Part shown: positions 34,772 through 44,261 of the stretch, one piece after another | Layout of the letters: each line of letters begins with the position of its first letter | Numbering within the stretch: the stretch's first letter is position 1 | From: Rhodocyclales bacterium | Lineage (GTDB): Bacteria > Pseudomonadota > Gammaproteobacteria > Burkholderiales > Rhodocyclaceae | Length of the DNA stretch: 64,000 bases | Reading direction: 5' to 3' | NCBI GenBank assembly: GCA_016183655.1 | Contig: JACPEH010000012.1 | Location: forward strand, 62,001 to 126,000 | Notes under the pieces: generated by a model | What the model saw: the letters and a program-made list of their open reading frames with translations, nothing else | What the model was told of the DNA's origin: nothing | The model's database searches: none | Made by a program: the position numbers and the translations under genes

Positions 34772-35640
34772 CACGCGCTTCCGGCGACGGCTTCGGCCGG
34801 CGGCGCGTCGACGCCCTTCGGCCGCTTGTAGCGGTTGTAGCCCCACAGGTACTGTCCCGGGCAGGCGCGGATCAGCGTCTCGACCTCGCGGTTGATCGCC
34901 GCCGCGCGCGTCTCCAGGTCGCCTTCGAGCGGCGCCGTCGGCGCGCTGAAGTGGATGCGGTAGCCGGCGCCGCCGGGCAGGCGCTCGCCCCAGGTCAGCA
35001 GCACCGTCGCCCCGGTCTCGGAGAGGCGCGCTGCCAGCGTCATCGTGTACGCCGGACGGCCGAAGAACGGCAGCCAGCGCCCCTCGCCCATCTTCGGCGC
35101 CTGGTCCGGCAGCAGGCCGATCGCCTCGCCCTTCTTCAGCGCCTTCAACAGCCCGCGCACGCCGGAGAGGTCGGCCGGCGCCAGGTGCAGGCTGGCGCGT
35201 GCCCGCCCGCGTTCGATCATCTCCTGCAGCCAGGCTTGCCGCGGCGGCCGGTAGAGGACGGTGATCGGCGCCTGCGTCGCGAGGTACTGGGCGGTGATCT
35301 CGAAGCAGCCCAGATGCGGCGTCAGGAAGACGATGCCGCGGCCGGAAGCCCGCGCCGCATCGACCAGCTCCTGCCCGTCGACCTCGGCCACCATCGTCAC
35401 CGCCTCCTCCAGCGTCCTCAGCCAGATCCGCGGCAATTCCAGCGCCATCCGGCCGGCGGCGGCCACCGCCGGCCAGCGCCAGCGTGCGGCGTCCCGCTCG
35501 CCGAGCGCCTGCGCCATGTTCTCGCGCAGGTGGCGACGGTAGGTGGGCGAGCCGAGGTAGGCGGCGGCACCGGCAAGGGCGCCGAGCCGGTGGATCACCG
35601 ACAGCGGCAGCAGGGCAAGGAGGCGGAACAGGAGGCGCAT
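34771..35640 (-). CDS. Lipid A acyltransferase (LpxL/HtrB family), copy 2
   Basis: 289 residues. N-terminal membrane segment LLFRLLALLPLSVIHRLGALAGAAAYL, then the HX4E motif LTPHLGCFEITAQ near 112. Further family segments are GLLPDQAPKMGEGRWLPFFG and WGYNRYKRP. The acyltransferase motif has Glu, where copy 1 has Asp. It is divergent from metK, as usual in betaproteobacteria, and starts the waaG-waaP-kinase arm of the cluster. Adds a secondary acyl chain to lipid A; which one is not determined. Confidence 0.9.
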   Translation of the reverse strand: MRLLFRLLALLPLSVIHRLGALAGAAAYLGSPTYRRHLRENMAQALGERDAARWRWPAVAAAGRMALELPRIWLRTLEEAVTMVAEVDGQELVDAARASGRGIVFLTPHLGCFEITAQYLATQAPITVLYRPPRQAWLQEMIERGRARASLHLAPADLSGVRGLLKALKKGEAIGLLPDQAPKMGEGRWLPFFGRPAYTMTLAARLSETGATVLLTWGERLPGGAGYRIHFSAPTAPLEGDLETRAAAINREVETLIRACPGQYLWGYNRYKRPKGVDAPPAEAVAGSA

Positions 35641-35656
35641 CGGAGAGGGGGTGAAT

Positions 35657-35684
35657 TTGCCGCAAGGGCGAAAAAGTCTATAAT
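35657..35684 (+). promoter_or_regulatory. Sigma-70 promoter for metK
   Basis: TTGCCG, 16-bp spacer, then a perfect TATAAT (35679-35684). Transcription should begin near 35691, which leaves a 5' leader of about 136 nt before the metK GTG. Confidence 0.7.
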
Positions 35685-35690
35685 TATCGT

Positions 35691-35826
35691 TCCGCCGAGT
35701 TAATAGGACAACTTGCAGGGCGGAGGGGGCAGGAAAGAAGCTCCGAAAATACTGCTAAAGCGTCGCCTGCCCGTGACCCGGGGCCGGTAACGCCGGCAAA
35801 ACAAGGGTCGTTCAGGAGCAGCCCCC
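35691..35826 (+). ncRNA. Structured 5' leader of metK, candidate cis-regulatory RNA
   Basis: Several pairing segments can be read in order. Hairpin 1: CCGCC (35692-35696) with GGCGG (35719-35723), inner AGTT (35698-35701) with AACT (35710-35713). Long stem: GGGCAGG (35727-35733) with CCTGCCC (35766-35772). Hairpin 3: GACCC (35775-35779) with GGGTC (35805-35809), inner GCCGG/CCGGC with loop TAACG. In competition, CTCCG (35741-35745) can pair with CGGAG (35721-35725), or GCTCC (35740-35744) with the ribosome-site GGAGC (35815-35819). This is the logic of an expression platform. I do not recognise SAM-I, SAM-II, SAM-V or SAH consensus elements in it. Confidence 0.5.
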
Positions 35827-36993
35827 GTGGCAAACGAATTCCTCTTCACTTCCGAATCCGTCGGCGAAGGTCATCCCGACAAGGTCGCCGACCAGATCTC
35901 CGACGCCGTTCTCGACGCCATCCTCGCCGCCGACCCGAAGGGCCGCGTCGCCTGCGAGACGCTAGTGTCCACCGGCCTCGTCGTCATGTCCGGCGAAATC
36001 ACCACCTCGGCGCACATCAACTACCGCGAGATCGCCCAGGAAGCGGTGCGCCGCATCGGCTACACCGACTCCGACATCGGTTTCGACTACAAGAGCTGCG
36101 CGATCCTGACGGCGATCAACCGCCAGTCGCCGGACATCGCCCAGGGCGTGAACGAAGGCGAAGGCCTTGACCTCGACCAGGGCGCCGGCGACCAGGGCCT
36201 GATGTTCGGCTACGCCTGCCGCGAGACCGACGCGCTGATGCCCTTCCCGATCCACTACGCGCACCGCATCATGCAGCGCCAGGCCGAAGTCCGCCGCGAC
36301 GGCCGCCTGCCGTGGCTGCGCCCGGACGCGAAGAGCCAGCTGACGGTGAAGTACATCGACGGCAAGCCGGTGGCGATCGACACCGTCGTCGTGTCGACGC
36401 AGCACAGCCCGGAGGTTTCGCACGACCATCTCGCCGAGGCGGTGATCGAGGAGATCATCAAGCCGGTGCTGCCGAAGGACATGCTCACCGAACACACGCG
36501 CTTCCTGATCAACCCGACCGGCCGCTTCGTCGTCGGCGGCCCGCACGGCGACTGCGGCCTGACCGGCCGCAAGATCATCGTCGACACCTACGGCGGAGCC
36601 GCGCACCACGGCGGCGGCGCCTTCTCCGGCAAGGACCCGTCCAAGGTCGACCGCTCGGCCGCCTACGCCGCCCGCTACGTCGCCAAGAACGTCGTCGCCG
36701 CCGGCCTGGCCGACCGCTGCGAAGTGCAGGTCGCCTACGCCATCGGCGTCGCCAAGCCGGTGTCGCTGATGGTCAATACCTTCGGCACCGGCAAGATCGC
36801 CGACGAGCGCATCGTCGCGCTGATCGGCAAGCATTTCGACCTGCGCCCGAAGGGCATCATCCAGTCGCTCGACCTGCTCCGCCCGATCTACTCGAAGACC
36901 GCCGCCTACGGCCACTTCGGCCGCGACGAGCCGGAATTCACCTGGGAGCGCACCGACAAGGCCGCCGCGCTGAAGGCCGACGCCGGGCTGTAA
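35827..36993 (+). CDS. metK: S-adenosylmethionine synthetase
   Basis: 388 residues from GTG 35827, with AGGAG eight bases upstream. Starts [25 protein letters not shown], the ATP/Met-binding N-terminal motif. Other motifs are [12 protein letters not shown] (the loop motif, near 118-130), [26 protein letters not shown], and the phosphate-binding [19 protein letters not shown] near 264. MetK makes SAM from methionine and ATP and feeds the SAM cycle that ahcY and metF close, further downstream. A strong terminator follows. No anomaly seen. Confidence 0.97.
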   Translation: MANEFLFTSESVGEGHPDKVADQISDAVLDAILAADPKGRVACETLVSTGLVVMSGEITTSAHINYREIAQEAVRRIGYTDSDIGFDYKSCAILTAINRQSPDIAQGVNEGEGLDLDQGAGDQGLMFGYACRETDALMPFPIHYAHRIMQRQAEVRRDGRLPWLRPDAKSQLTVKYIDGKPVAIDTVVVSTQHSPEVSHDHLAEAVIEEIIKPVLPKDMLTEHTRFLINPTGRFVVGGPHGDCGLTGRKIIVDTYGGAAHHGGGAFSGKDPSKVDRSAAYAARYVAKNVVAAGLADRCEVQVAYAIGVAKPVSLMVNTFGTGKIADERIVALIGKHFDLRPKGIIQSLDLLRPIYSKTAAYGHFGRDEPEFTWERTDKAAALKADAGL

Positions 36994-37032
36994 ACCGCCA
37001 CAAGCCGGTCACGTTCCGGCCACGTTGCAGAC

Positions 37033-37063
37033 ACAAAGGGAGCCTCGGCTCCCTTTGTATTTT
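37033..37063 (+). terminator. Rho-independent terminator after metK
   Basis: ACAAAGGGAGCC and GGCTCCCTTTGT form a near-perfect stem closed by a CTCG tetraloop, followed by ATTTT. It separates metK from the HD-GYP gene. Confidence 0.9.
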
Positions 37064-37094
37064 CAGGGATTTACGGGCGGGGCATAATGGCCCC

Positions 37095-38333
37095 ATGCTC
37101 AAGAAAATCAGCGTCGACCAACTGACCCTCGGCATGCACCTGCACGAGTTCTGCGGCTCGTGGATGGAGCATCCGTTCTGGCGGACAAGGTTTGTCATCA
37201 GGGATGCGGCGGATATCGCGGCGATCCGCGCCAGCAGCATCCGCGAGGTGTGGATCGACGTCGCCAAGGGCCTCGACGCCACCACCGGCGTCTCGCGCGA
37301 AGCGAGCGAGGCCGAGGTCGAGCGCGAACTGCAGGCAGCCGCTGCCGCCGCCGCACCGGCCGTGCAGCAGAAGGCGACGATGCGCGAAGAGGCCGCACGC
37401 GCCGCGCGCATCTGCGCCAAGTCGAAGCAGGCCGTTGTCTCGATGTTCCAGGAGGCGCGCATGGGCAACGCGGTCAGCGCCGAAGACTGCGCGCCGCTGG
37501 TCGAGGAAATCTCCAATTCGGTGGCGCGCAACCCCGGCGCGCTGATCAGCCTAGCCCGGCTGAAGACCGCCGACGACTACACCTACATGCACTCGGTCGC
37601 CGTCTGCGCATTGATGATCGCGCTGGCGCGCCAGCTCGGCCTCGACGAGCAGCAGACGCGGCAGGCCGGGCTGGCCGGACTGCTGCACGACCTGGGCAAG
37701 GCGATGATCCCGGGCGAGGTGCTGAACAAGCCGGGCAAGCTCACCGACGAGGAATTCGCCATCGTCAAGAAGCATCCGGAGCTCGGCCATGCGGCGCTGC
37801 TACTGGGCAGCGGCGTCCCCGAGGCGGTGCTCGACGTCTGCCTGCATCACCACGAGAAGACCGACGGCAGCGGCTACCCGAAAGGCCTGAAAGCCGACCA
37901 GATCAGCCGCTTCGCCAAGATGGGCGCGGTCTGCGACGTCTATGACGCGATCACCTCGAACCGTCCGTACAAGGCCGGCTGGGACCCGGCCGAGTCGCTG
38001 CGCAAGATGGCCGAATGGACCAAGGGGCACTTCGACGAGACCATCTTCCAGGCCTTCGTGAAGAGCGTCGGCATCTACCCGACCGGCTCGCTGGTCCGCC
38101 TCGAATCCGGACGCCTCGGCGTCGTCACCGAACAATCCGGAAAGTCTCTGCTGGCGCCGAAGGTCAAGGTCTTCTTCTCGACCAAGGCGAACGCCCGCAT
38201 CCGCCCGGAAGAGATCGACCTCTCCCGCCCCGGCGTCCAGGACAAGATCGCCGGCCGCGAAGACCCGGCCAAATGGAACATCCCCGACCTCGACGAACTG
38301 TGGGCTGGGAGCGCCATCGCCGAGATGCGCTGA
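37095..38333 (+). CDS. HD-GYP c-di-GMP phosphodiesterase with N-terminal DUF3391
   Basis: 412 residues from ATG 37095. The N-terminal 110 residues (MLKKISVDQLTLGMHLHEFCGSW... FVIRDAADIAAIRA) are DUF3391. The HD-GYP domain at about 155-340 shows YMHSVAVCALMIAL, HDLGKAMIPGEVLNKPGKL, the metal-site HPELGHAALL, CLHHHEKTDGSGYPKGLK (HHE and GYP) and VCDVYDAITSNRPYK. All metal ligands of the HD-GYP motif appear present. Such enzymes hydrolyse c-di-GMP. It lies alone after the metK terminator and before a small membrane protein; the trigger is unknown. Confidence 0.92.
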   Translation: MLKKISVDQLTLGMHLHEFCGSWMEHPFWRTRFVIRDAADIAAIRASSIREVWIDVAKGLDATTGVSREASEAEVERELQAAAAAAAPAVQQKATMREEAARAARICAKSKQAVVSMFQEARMGNAVSAEDCAPLVEEISNSVARNPGALISLARLKTADDYTYMHSVAVCALMIALARQLGLDEQQTRQAGLAGLLHDLGKAMIPGEVLNKPGKLTDEEFAIVKKHPELGHAALLLGSGVPEAVLDVCLHHHEKTDGSGYPKGLKADQISRFAKMGAVCDVYDAITSNRPYKAGWDPAESLRKMAEWTKGHFDETIFQAFVKSVGIYPTGSLVRLESGRLGVVTEQSGKSLLAPKVKVFFSTKANARIRPEEIDLSRPGVQDKIAGREDPAKWNIPDLDELWAGSAIAEMR

Positions 38334-38459
38334 CCCGCCTCGTTCGGGGCTCGCTGCCCGCGGCAAGGCCAACGGACAGGCTCCCGGCCATCGCGCTTTG
38401 CCGCACTTTGCTTTTCCCCGCCGCCGTCTATGCTGAAGCTTCGGCATGGAGGGTCCGCC

Positions 38460-38864
38460 ATGGACACCGTTGTTTCCTTACGCACGCTGGGATTCCGCCG
38501 CTGGTACGAACGCACGCTGATCGAAGCGCACCTGTGGCTGATTACCTGCTTCCTGGCCATGGTGCTCGCCCTGGCGCTGTTCGAAACGCACAATGAGACG
38601 CTGGTCCAGGCGCAGCGACTGCCACTGATTGTCGGCGCGGCATTCAGTGCAATCGGTGCATGGAAGTCCTACCGACGCTACTTCCGGACCCTCCGCTGCG
38701 CCGAGGCCGTCGGCCAGGCAGCCACCTGCCCGCACTGCGGCGCCTACGGGCGCTTCGACATCGTCACGCCCTGTACCGACGAGACGGCCGACGAAACCCG
38801 GGCCATCGCCTGCTGCAACAAGTGCCGCGGCAACTGGCGACTGAGCCTGCAAAATCACGTATAA
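38460..38864 (+). CDS. Small membrane protein with C-terminal zinc-ribbon-like Cys pairs
   Basis: 134 residues from ATG 38460, with GGAGGG upstream; the track start 10 codons earlier is less likely. Two hydrophobic segments (about 25-45 and 58-78, LWLITCFLAMVLALALF and LPLIVGAAFSAIGAW) are followed by RYFRTLRCAEAVGQAATCPHCGAYGRFD and later CCNKCRGNW. The two CxxC pairs look like a small zinc ribbon. I know no function for it. The stop lies inside the -10 region of the next promoter, so the gene abuts the SAH riboswitch unit. Confidence 0.7.
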   Translation: MDTVVSLRTLGFRRWYERTLIEAHLWLITCFLAMVLALALFETHNETLVQAQRLPLIVGAAFSAIGAWKSYRRYFRTLRCAEAVGQAATCPHCGAYGRFDIVTPCTDETADETRAIACCNKCRGNWRLSLQNHV

Positions 38865-38865
38865 T
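38860..38865 (+). promoter_or_regulatory. -10 element of the ahcY-metF unit
   Basis: A perfect TATAAT, overlapping the stop codon of the small membrane protein, placed about 10 bases before the SAH riboswitch. I see no clear -35 at standard spacing. Confidence 0.5.
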
Positions 38866-38874
38866 CCGCGGCTT

Positions 38875-38980
38875 ATCCGAGGAGCGCTGCAGGGGTTGGA
38901 CAACCGGTCCCCCCCAGGCTCGGTTCAAAACGGCGCTCACTGACCAACCCTGCCGGGCGCAGGGGGCGAAGTGAGCCGCA
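38875..38980 (+). promoter_or_regulatory. S-adenosylhomocysteine (SAH) riboswitch
   Basis: The segments CCGAGGAGCGCTGC (38877-38890), CCAGGCTCGG (38914-38923) and AACGGCGCTCAC (38929-38940) are the conserved core of the SAH riboswitch, in the right order. GGGTTGG and CCAACCC (38893-38899 with 38944-38950) can close a further stem. GCTCAC (38935-38940) can also pair with GTGAGC (38971-38976), a likely switch between folds. It should turn on ahcY when SAH accumulates, upstream of a ribosome site AAGGAG at 39019-39024. Confidence 0.9.
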
Positions 38981-39030
38981 CCACCAGCGTCACGCCTCCC
39001 TCCCCGGCCACAGTTCATAAGGAGCTTACT

Positions 39031-40431
<1,401 letters not shown>

Positions 40432-40458
40432 GCGGCCCACCGGACGAAAGGATAGGCC

Positions 40459-40809
40459 ATGCGCTTGCTGCTTCTCTGGCTGTTGCACGCGGCGGCACTG
40501 CTGGCCGTGGCCTACCTGCTGCCCGGCATCCACGTCGACTCGTTCGCCTCGGCATTGATCGCGGCCCTGCTCCTCGGCCTGGTCAATGCCGTTCTCCGCC
40601 CGCTGCTGGTGCTGCTGACGCTGCCGGTGACGCTGCTGACGCTCGGCTTCTTCATCCTCGTCATCAACGGCCTGCTGTTCTGGTTCGTCGGCTCGATCCT
40701 CTCGGGCTTCCGCGTCGACAGCTTCTGGGTCGCCTTCTTCGGCGCCATCGCCTACAGCGTCATCGCCTGGATCCTGAGCTCGCTGCTGGCCAGCGCCGGC
40801 AACAAATGA
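40459..40809 (+). CDS. Phage-holin-4-like small membrane protein (DUF360/PF04020-type)
   Basis: 116 residues with four hydrophobic segments: LLLWLLHAAALLAVAYLLPGI, LIAALLLGLVNAVLRPLLVLLTLPVTLLTLGFFILVINGLLFWFVGSIL and FWVAFFGAIAYSVIAWILSSLL. The internal VNAVLRPLLVLLTLPVTLLTLG is the signature of the 'phage holin family 4' of integral membrane proteins, which are widespread and usually not phage encoded. Sits between ahcY and metF in the SAH-riboswitch unit, the usual place in betaproteobacteria. Function unknown. Confidence 0.85.
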   Translation: MRLLLLWLLHAAALLAVAYLLPGIHVDSFASALIAALLLGLVNAVLRPLLVLLTLPVTLLTLGFFILVINGLLFWFVGSILSGFRVDSFWVAFFGAIAYSVIAWILSSLLASAGNK

Positions 40810-40829
40810 CTGTCCCCACTGGAATTCGC

Positions 40830-41663
40830 ATGAACCAAGTCGAAATCTCCATCGAATTTTTCCCGCCGCAGACGCCGGAAGGCATCGACAAGCTGCGCGT
40901 CACGCGCGCCAAACTGGCGGCGCTGCAGCCCGCGTTCTTCTCGGTCACCTACGGCGCCGGCGGCTCGACCCGCGAGCGCACCTTCGCCATCGTCCGCGAG
41001 ATCGCCGGCGAAGGCCTCTCCGCCGCGCCGCACCTGTCGTGCATCGGCTCGACGCGGGAAAGCATCCGCGCCATCCTCGACGAATACAAGGGCGCCGACA
41101 TCCGCCGCATCGTCGCGCTGCGCGGCGACCTGCCGTCGGGCATGGCCGACGCCGGCGAGTTCCGCTACGCCAACGAGCTGGTCGAATTCATCCGCGCCGA
41201 GACCGGCGACCTGTTCAGCATCGAAGTCGCCGCCTACCCCGAATGGCACCCGCAGGCGCGCTCGCCGGAAGACGACCTGGCCGCCTTCGTGAAGAAAGTG
41301 CAGGCCGGCGCCAACTCGGCGATCACCCAGTATTTCTACAACGCCGACGCCTACTTCCACTTCGTCGACGCGGTGCGCGCGCGCGGCGTCGACATCCCGA
41401 TCGTCCCCGGCATCATGCCGATCGCCGGCTTCTCCAAGCTGGCGCGCTTCTCGGACGCCTGCGGCGCCGAGATCCCGCGCTGGATGCGCAAGAAGTTCGA
41501 GGGCTTCGGCGACGACGCCGAGTCGATCCGCGCCTTCGGCCTCGACGTCGTCACCGAGCTGTGCGCGAAGCTGCTCAAGGGCGGCGCCCCCGGCCTGCAC
41601 TTCTATTGCATGAACCAGGCGGCGCTGACCACCGAGATCTGCAAGCGGCTGCAGATCGCCTGA
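40830..41663 (+). CDS. metF: Methylenetetrahydrofolate reductase
   Basis: 277 residues from ATG 40830 (MNQVEISIEFFPPQTPEGIDKL). A further ATG at 40806 overlaps the previous stop (ATGA) and would add eight residues; I cannot decide between them. MetF makes 5-methyl-THF for methionine synthesis. Motifs: FFSVTYGAGGSTRERT, RRIVALRGDLPSG, ITQYFYNADAYFHF near 165, and IVPGIMPIAGFSKL, as in the flavin/folate-binding TIM barrel. It completes the methyl cycle with ahcY and metK in this window. Confidence 0.95.
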   Translation: MNQVEISIEFFPPQTPEGIDKLRVTRAKLAALQPAFFSVTYGAGGSTRERTFAIVREIAGEGLSAAPHLSCIGSTRESIRAILDEYKGADIRRIVALRGDLPSGMADAGEFRYANELVEFIRAETGDLFSIEVAAYPEWHPQARSPEDDLAAFVKKVQAGANSAITQYFYNADAYFHFVDAVRARGVDIPIVPGIMPIAGFSKLARFSDACGAEIPRWMRKKFEGFGDDAESIRAFGLDVVTELCAKLLKGGAPGLHFYCMNQAALTTEICKRLQIA

Positions 41664-41666
41664 AGC

Positions 41667-42062
41667 ATGCCCCGTCCCGTCCCCGAACTGGTCATCCACG
41701 CCAGCGAGCTATTCGCCCCGCTCGGCCACATCCGCAGCAAGGCCATGTTCGGCGGCTGGGGCTTCTACTGCGACGAGCTGTTCTTCGCCATCGTCGTCGA
41801 CGAGACGCTGTACCTGAAGGCCGACGCCGACTCCGCCGGACGCTTCCGCGCGGCCGGCGGCGAACCGTTCCGCTATGCGAAGAAGGACGGCCGGATGGAG
41901 ACGATGAACTACTGGACGGTGCCGGAAGAGGCGATGGAAACGCCGGCCGGAATGCGGCCGTGGGCGCAGGAAGCGCTGGCCGCGGCGGTACGCGCCCGCA
42001 AGCCGGCGAAGCCCCCGAAGTCCCCGAAGATCCTTCAACCCCGACAGAAAGCCAAGCCGTGA
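41667..42062 (+). CDS. TfoX N-terminal domain protein
   Basis: 131 residues; three bases after metF. Contains the TfoX_N fold (about 8-100): HIRSKAMFGGWGFYCDELFFAIVVDETLYLKADAD and the MNYWTVPEEAME helix. It ends in a Lys/Pro-rich tail KPAKPPKSPKILQPRQKAKP. The competence-activating C-terminal domain of TfoX/Sxy is missing, so it need not be a competence regulator. Overlaps the next gene's GTG by four bases. Role unknown. Confidence 0.85.
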   Translation: MPRPVPELVIHASELFAPLGHIRSKAMFGGWGFYCDELFFAIVVDETLYLKADADSAGRFRAAGGEPFRYAKKDGRMETMNYWTVPEEAMETPAGMRPWAQEALAAAVRARKPAKPPKSPKILQPRQKAKP

Positions 42063-43183
42063 ACGCTTCCACCCCGACCCTGCACTGGGAAGAAAACGGC
42101 GAGGTACGCTCGGCCCGCTGGCGCTCGGAAGCCGGCGCGCCGCCGCCGAAGCGCGTCGTCATCGCCGACGACCAGACCAAGGCCGACGAGGCCTACCGGC
42201 TCACCTGCGAAGGCACTGCGCTGTTATGGCGCGGCGACTTCCAGAACGCCCGCCAGCTGCTGCAAGCGATGGGCCGGCGCGCCGAGAAGAAGGCGAAGAA
42301 GGCCGCCGGCATCACCGAAGCCTTCCACCAGCACCGCATGGCGCAGGCGCAGCGCGCGCGCACGCTCGGCCTCCTGCTGATCCCGCTCGCCGGCGACTAC
42401 GCCATCCCGCTGCGCCGCGCGCCGGACGTCACCGCCGCCTGCAGCGAAGCCTGGGGCGAAGCCGACGGCGAACCCTCGGTGGTCTCGCTGCGCGAACTGC
42501 AGGGGCTGATCGGCGCCCACGAATGGCGCAAGAAGGGCGTCATGATTCCGGCGCTCGGCGAACACATCCATCCGCATTACGGCGTCTTTTCGCCGGTGCG
42601 CGGCGAATACGTCGACCTCGTCGCCGAGGCGCACCTGCCTTCGACCGAACTGGCTTTCGACATCGGCACCGGCACCGGCGTCCTCGCCGCGCTGCTCGCC
42701 CGCCGCGGCGTGCAGCGCGTGGTCGCCACCGACCGCGACCCGCGCGCGCTGGCCTGCGCCCGCGAGAACATCGGGCGCCTCGGGCTGGACAAGCAGGTCG
42801 AGGTCGTCGACGCCGACCTCTTCCCGGAAGGTCGCGCGCCGCTGATCGTCTGCAACCCGCCCTGGTTGCCGGGCAAGGTCGCGGCGCCGATCGAGGGCGC
42901 CGTCTACGACCCGGACAGCCGCATGCTGAAGGGCTTCCTCGCCGGGCTGAAGGAGCATCTCACGCCGAAGGGGGAGGGCTGGCTGATCCTCTCCGACTTC
43001 GCCGAGCACCTCGGCCTCAGGAAGCGCGGCGAAGTGCTGGCGCTGATCGAGGGCGCCGGGCTGAAGCTGGTCGCCCGCCACGACACGCGGCCGACGCACA
43101 AGAAGGCGTCCGACCCGAGCGACCCGCTGTACCTCGCGCGCGTCGCCGAGAAGACCTCGCTGTGGCGGCTCGCCGCCGCCTGA
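42059..43183 (+). CDS. Class I SAM-dependent methyltransferase (NPPW motif)
   Basis: 374 residues from GTG 42059, four-base overlap with TfoX-N. An N-terminal helical region (about 40-140) precedes the Rossmann core with ELAFDIGTGTGVLAALLARRG near 200, VVATDRDPRALACARENI and LIVCNPPWLPG near 263. NPPW is the N-methyltransferase-type catalytic motif seen in PrmC-like and RlmG-like enzymes. The substrate (protein glutamine, RNA or DNA) is not determined. It belongs to the metF transcript by spacing. Confidence 0.8.
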   Translation: MNASTPTLHWEENGEVRSARWRSEAGAPPPKRVVIADDQTKADEAYRLTCEGTALLWRGDFQNARQLLQAMGRRAEKKAKKAAGITEAFHQHRMAQAQRARTLGLLLIPLAGDYAIPLRRAPDVTAACSEAWGEADGEPSVVSLRELQGLIGAHEWRKKGVMIPALGEHIHPHYGVFSPVRGEYVDLVAEAHLPSTELAFDIGTGTGVLAALLARRGVQRVVATDRDPRALACARENIGRLGLDKQVEVVDADLFPEGRAPLIVCNPPWLPGKVAAPIEGAVYDPDSRMLKGFLAGLKEHLTPKGEGWLILSDFAEHLGLRKRGEVLALIEGAGLKLVARHDTRPTHKKASDPSDPLYLARVAEKTSLWRLAAA

Positions 43184-43196
43184 GCCCGACTCCGCG

Positions 43197-44261
43197 ATGC
43201 GCATCGAAACCCTCCGTCAGCGCCTGCGCGACCTCGGCGCCAAGCCCGGTCACGAGGCGCGCGTGCTGCGCGCCTGGCTGCAGGCGCAGCCGCTGACGGC
43301 CGGCCCGCGCCGCGCCGAGGACGTGCTGCCGTTGGCGGTGCGCGAGGCGCTGCCGGCGCTGGCGGCGGAGCTCGACGAGCTCGCCCGCGTGCGCTCCGAA
43401 CACCCCGGCGACGATGGCTCGGCGCGCCTGCTGGTCGACCTCCCCGACGGGCAGATGGTGGAGAGCGTGCTGCTGCTGAAGGACGGCCTGTGCGTGTCGA
43501 CGCAGGTCGGCTGCGCGGTCGGCTGCACTTTCTGCATGACCGGCCGCGACGGCCTGCTGCGCCAGCTCGGCAGCGCCGAGATCGTCGCCCAGGTGGTGCT
43601 CGGCCGGCAGCGGCGGCCGGTGAAGAAGGTGGTCTTCATGGGCATGGGCGAACCGGCGCACAACCTCGACAACGTCTTCGCCGCGATCGACCTGCTCGGC
43701 AGCGAAGGCGGCATCGGCCACAAGAACCTGGTGCTGTCGACGGTCGGCGACCGGCGTGTCTTCGACAAGCTGGAATCCTTGCAGGTGGGCGACGTGCGCC
43801 CGGCGCTGGCGCTGTCGCTGCACACCACCGACGCCGCGCTGCGCGCGCAGCTGCTGCCGCGCGCGCCGCAGATTGGCATCGAGGAACTGGTCGCGCGCGG
43901 CGAAGCCTGGGCGCGCGCCAGCGGCTACCCGATCCAGTACCAGTGGACGCTGCTCGCCGGCGTGAACGACAACGCCGCCGAGATCGACGGCATCGTCCGC
44001 CTGCTCAAGGGCAAGTGCGCCGTGATGAACCTGATCCCGTACAACGAGAACGAAGGCCTCGGCTTCCACCGTCCGGACCGCGAGCGCGCCGCCGAAATGC
44101 TGCGCACGCTGCACCGGCGCGGCATCCTGACCAAGCTGCGCAACTCCGCCGGGCAGGACGTCGACGGCGGCTGCGGGCAGTTGCGCGCACGGGCGGCGAC
44201 GGTGAAACCAGCCGAGATCAGGCGGCAGTGGCGGGCGACGGCGACGGACGCCGCCGGCTGA
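43197..44261 (+). CDS. Radical SAM RlmN-family methyltransferase
   Basis: 354 residues. Cluster motif CAVGCTFCMTG (CxxxCxxC) near residue 105, MGMGEPAHNLDNV and GIGHKNLVLSTVGD, and the C-terminal Cys in QDVDGGCGQLRARA near 330. This Cys pair and the radical SAM core are those of RlmN/Cfr, which methylate C2 (or C8) of 23S rRNA A2503. Many betaproteobacteria hold another RlmN near ndk; this could be a second copy with another target. Its 3' end overlaps the convergent DMT gene by 44 bp. Confidence 0.82.
   Translation: MRIETLRQRLRDLGAKPGHEARVLRAWLQAQPLTAGPRRAEDVLPLAVREALPALAAELDELARVRSEHPGDDGSARLLVDLPDGQMVESVLLLKDGLCVSTQVGCAVGCTFCMTGRDGLLRQLGSAEIVAQVVLGRQRRPVKKVVFMGMGEPAHNLDNVFAAIDLLGSEGGIGHKNLVLSTVGDRRVFDKLESLQVGDVRPALALSLHTTDAALRAQLLPRAPQIGIEELVARGEAWARASGYPIQYQWTLLAGVNDNAAEIDGIVRLLKGKCAVMNLIPYNENEGLGFHRPDRERAAEMLRTLHRRGILTKLRNSAGQDVDGGCGQLRARAATVKPAEIRRQWRATATDAAG

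Noticed and set aside
35691-35826. SAM-I or SAM-II riboswitch before metK
   Set aside because: None of the conserved core sequences of those classes could be found, so the leader is reported as unassigned.
38971-39030. Upstream GTG start for ahcY ([10 protein letters not shown])
   Set aside because: Lies in the riboswitch expression platform, and the GTG at 39031 has AAGGAG and matches the family N terminus.
40459-40809. Prophage holin
   Set aside because: The holin-4-like family name is historical; there are no other phage genes nearby, and the gene sits in a metabolic operon.
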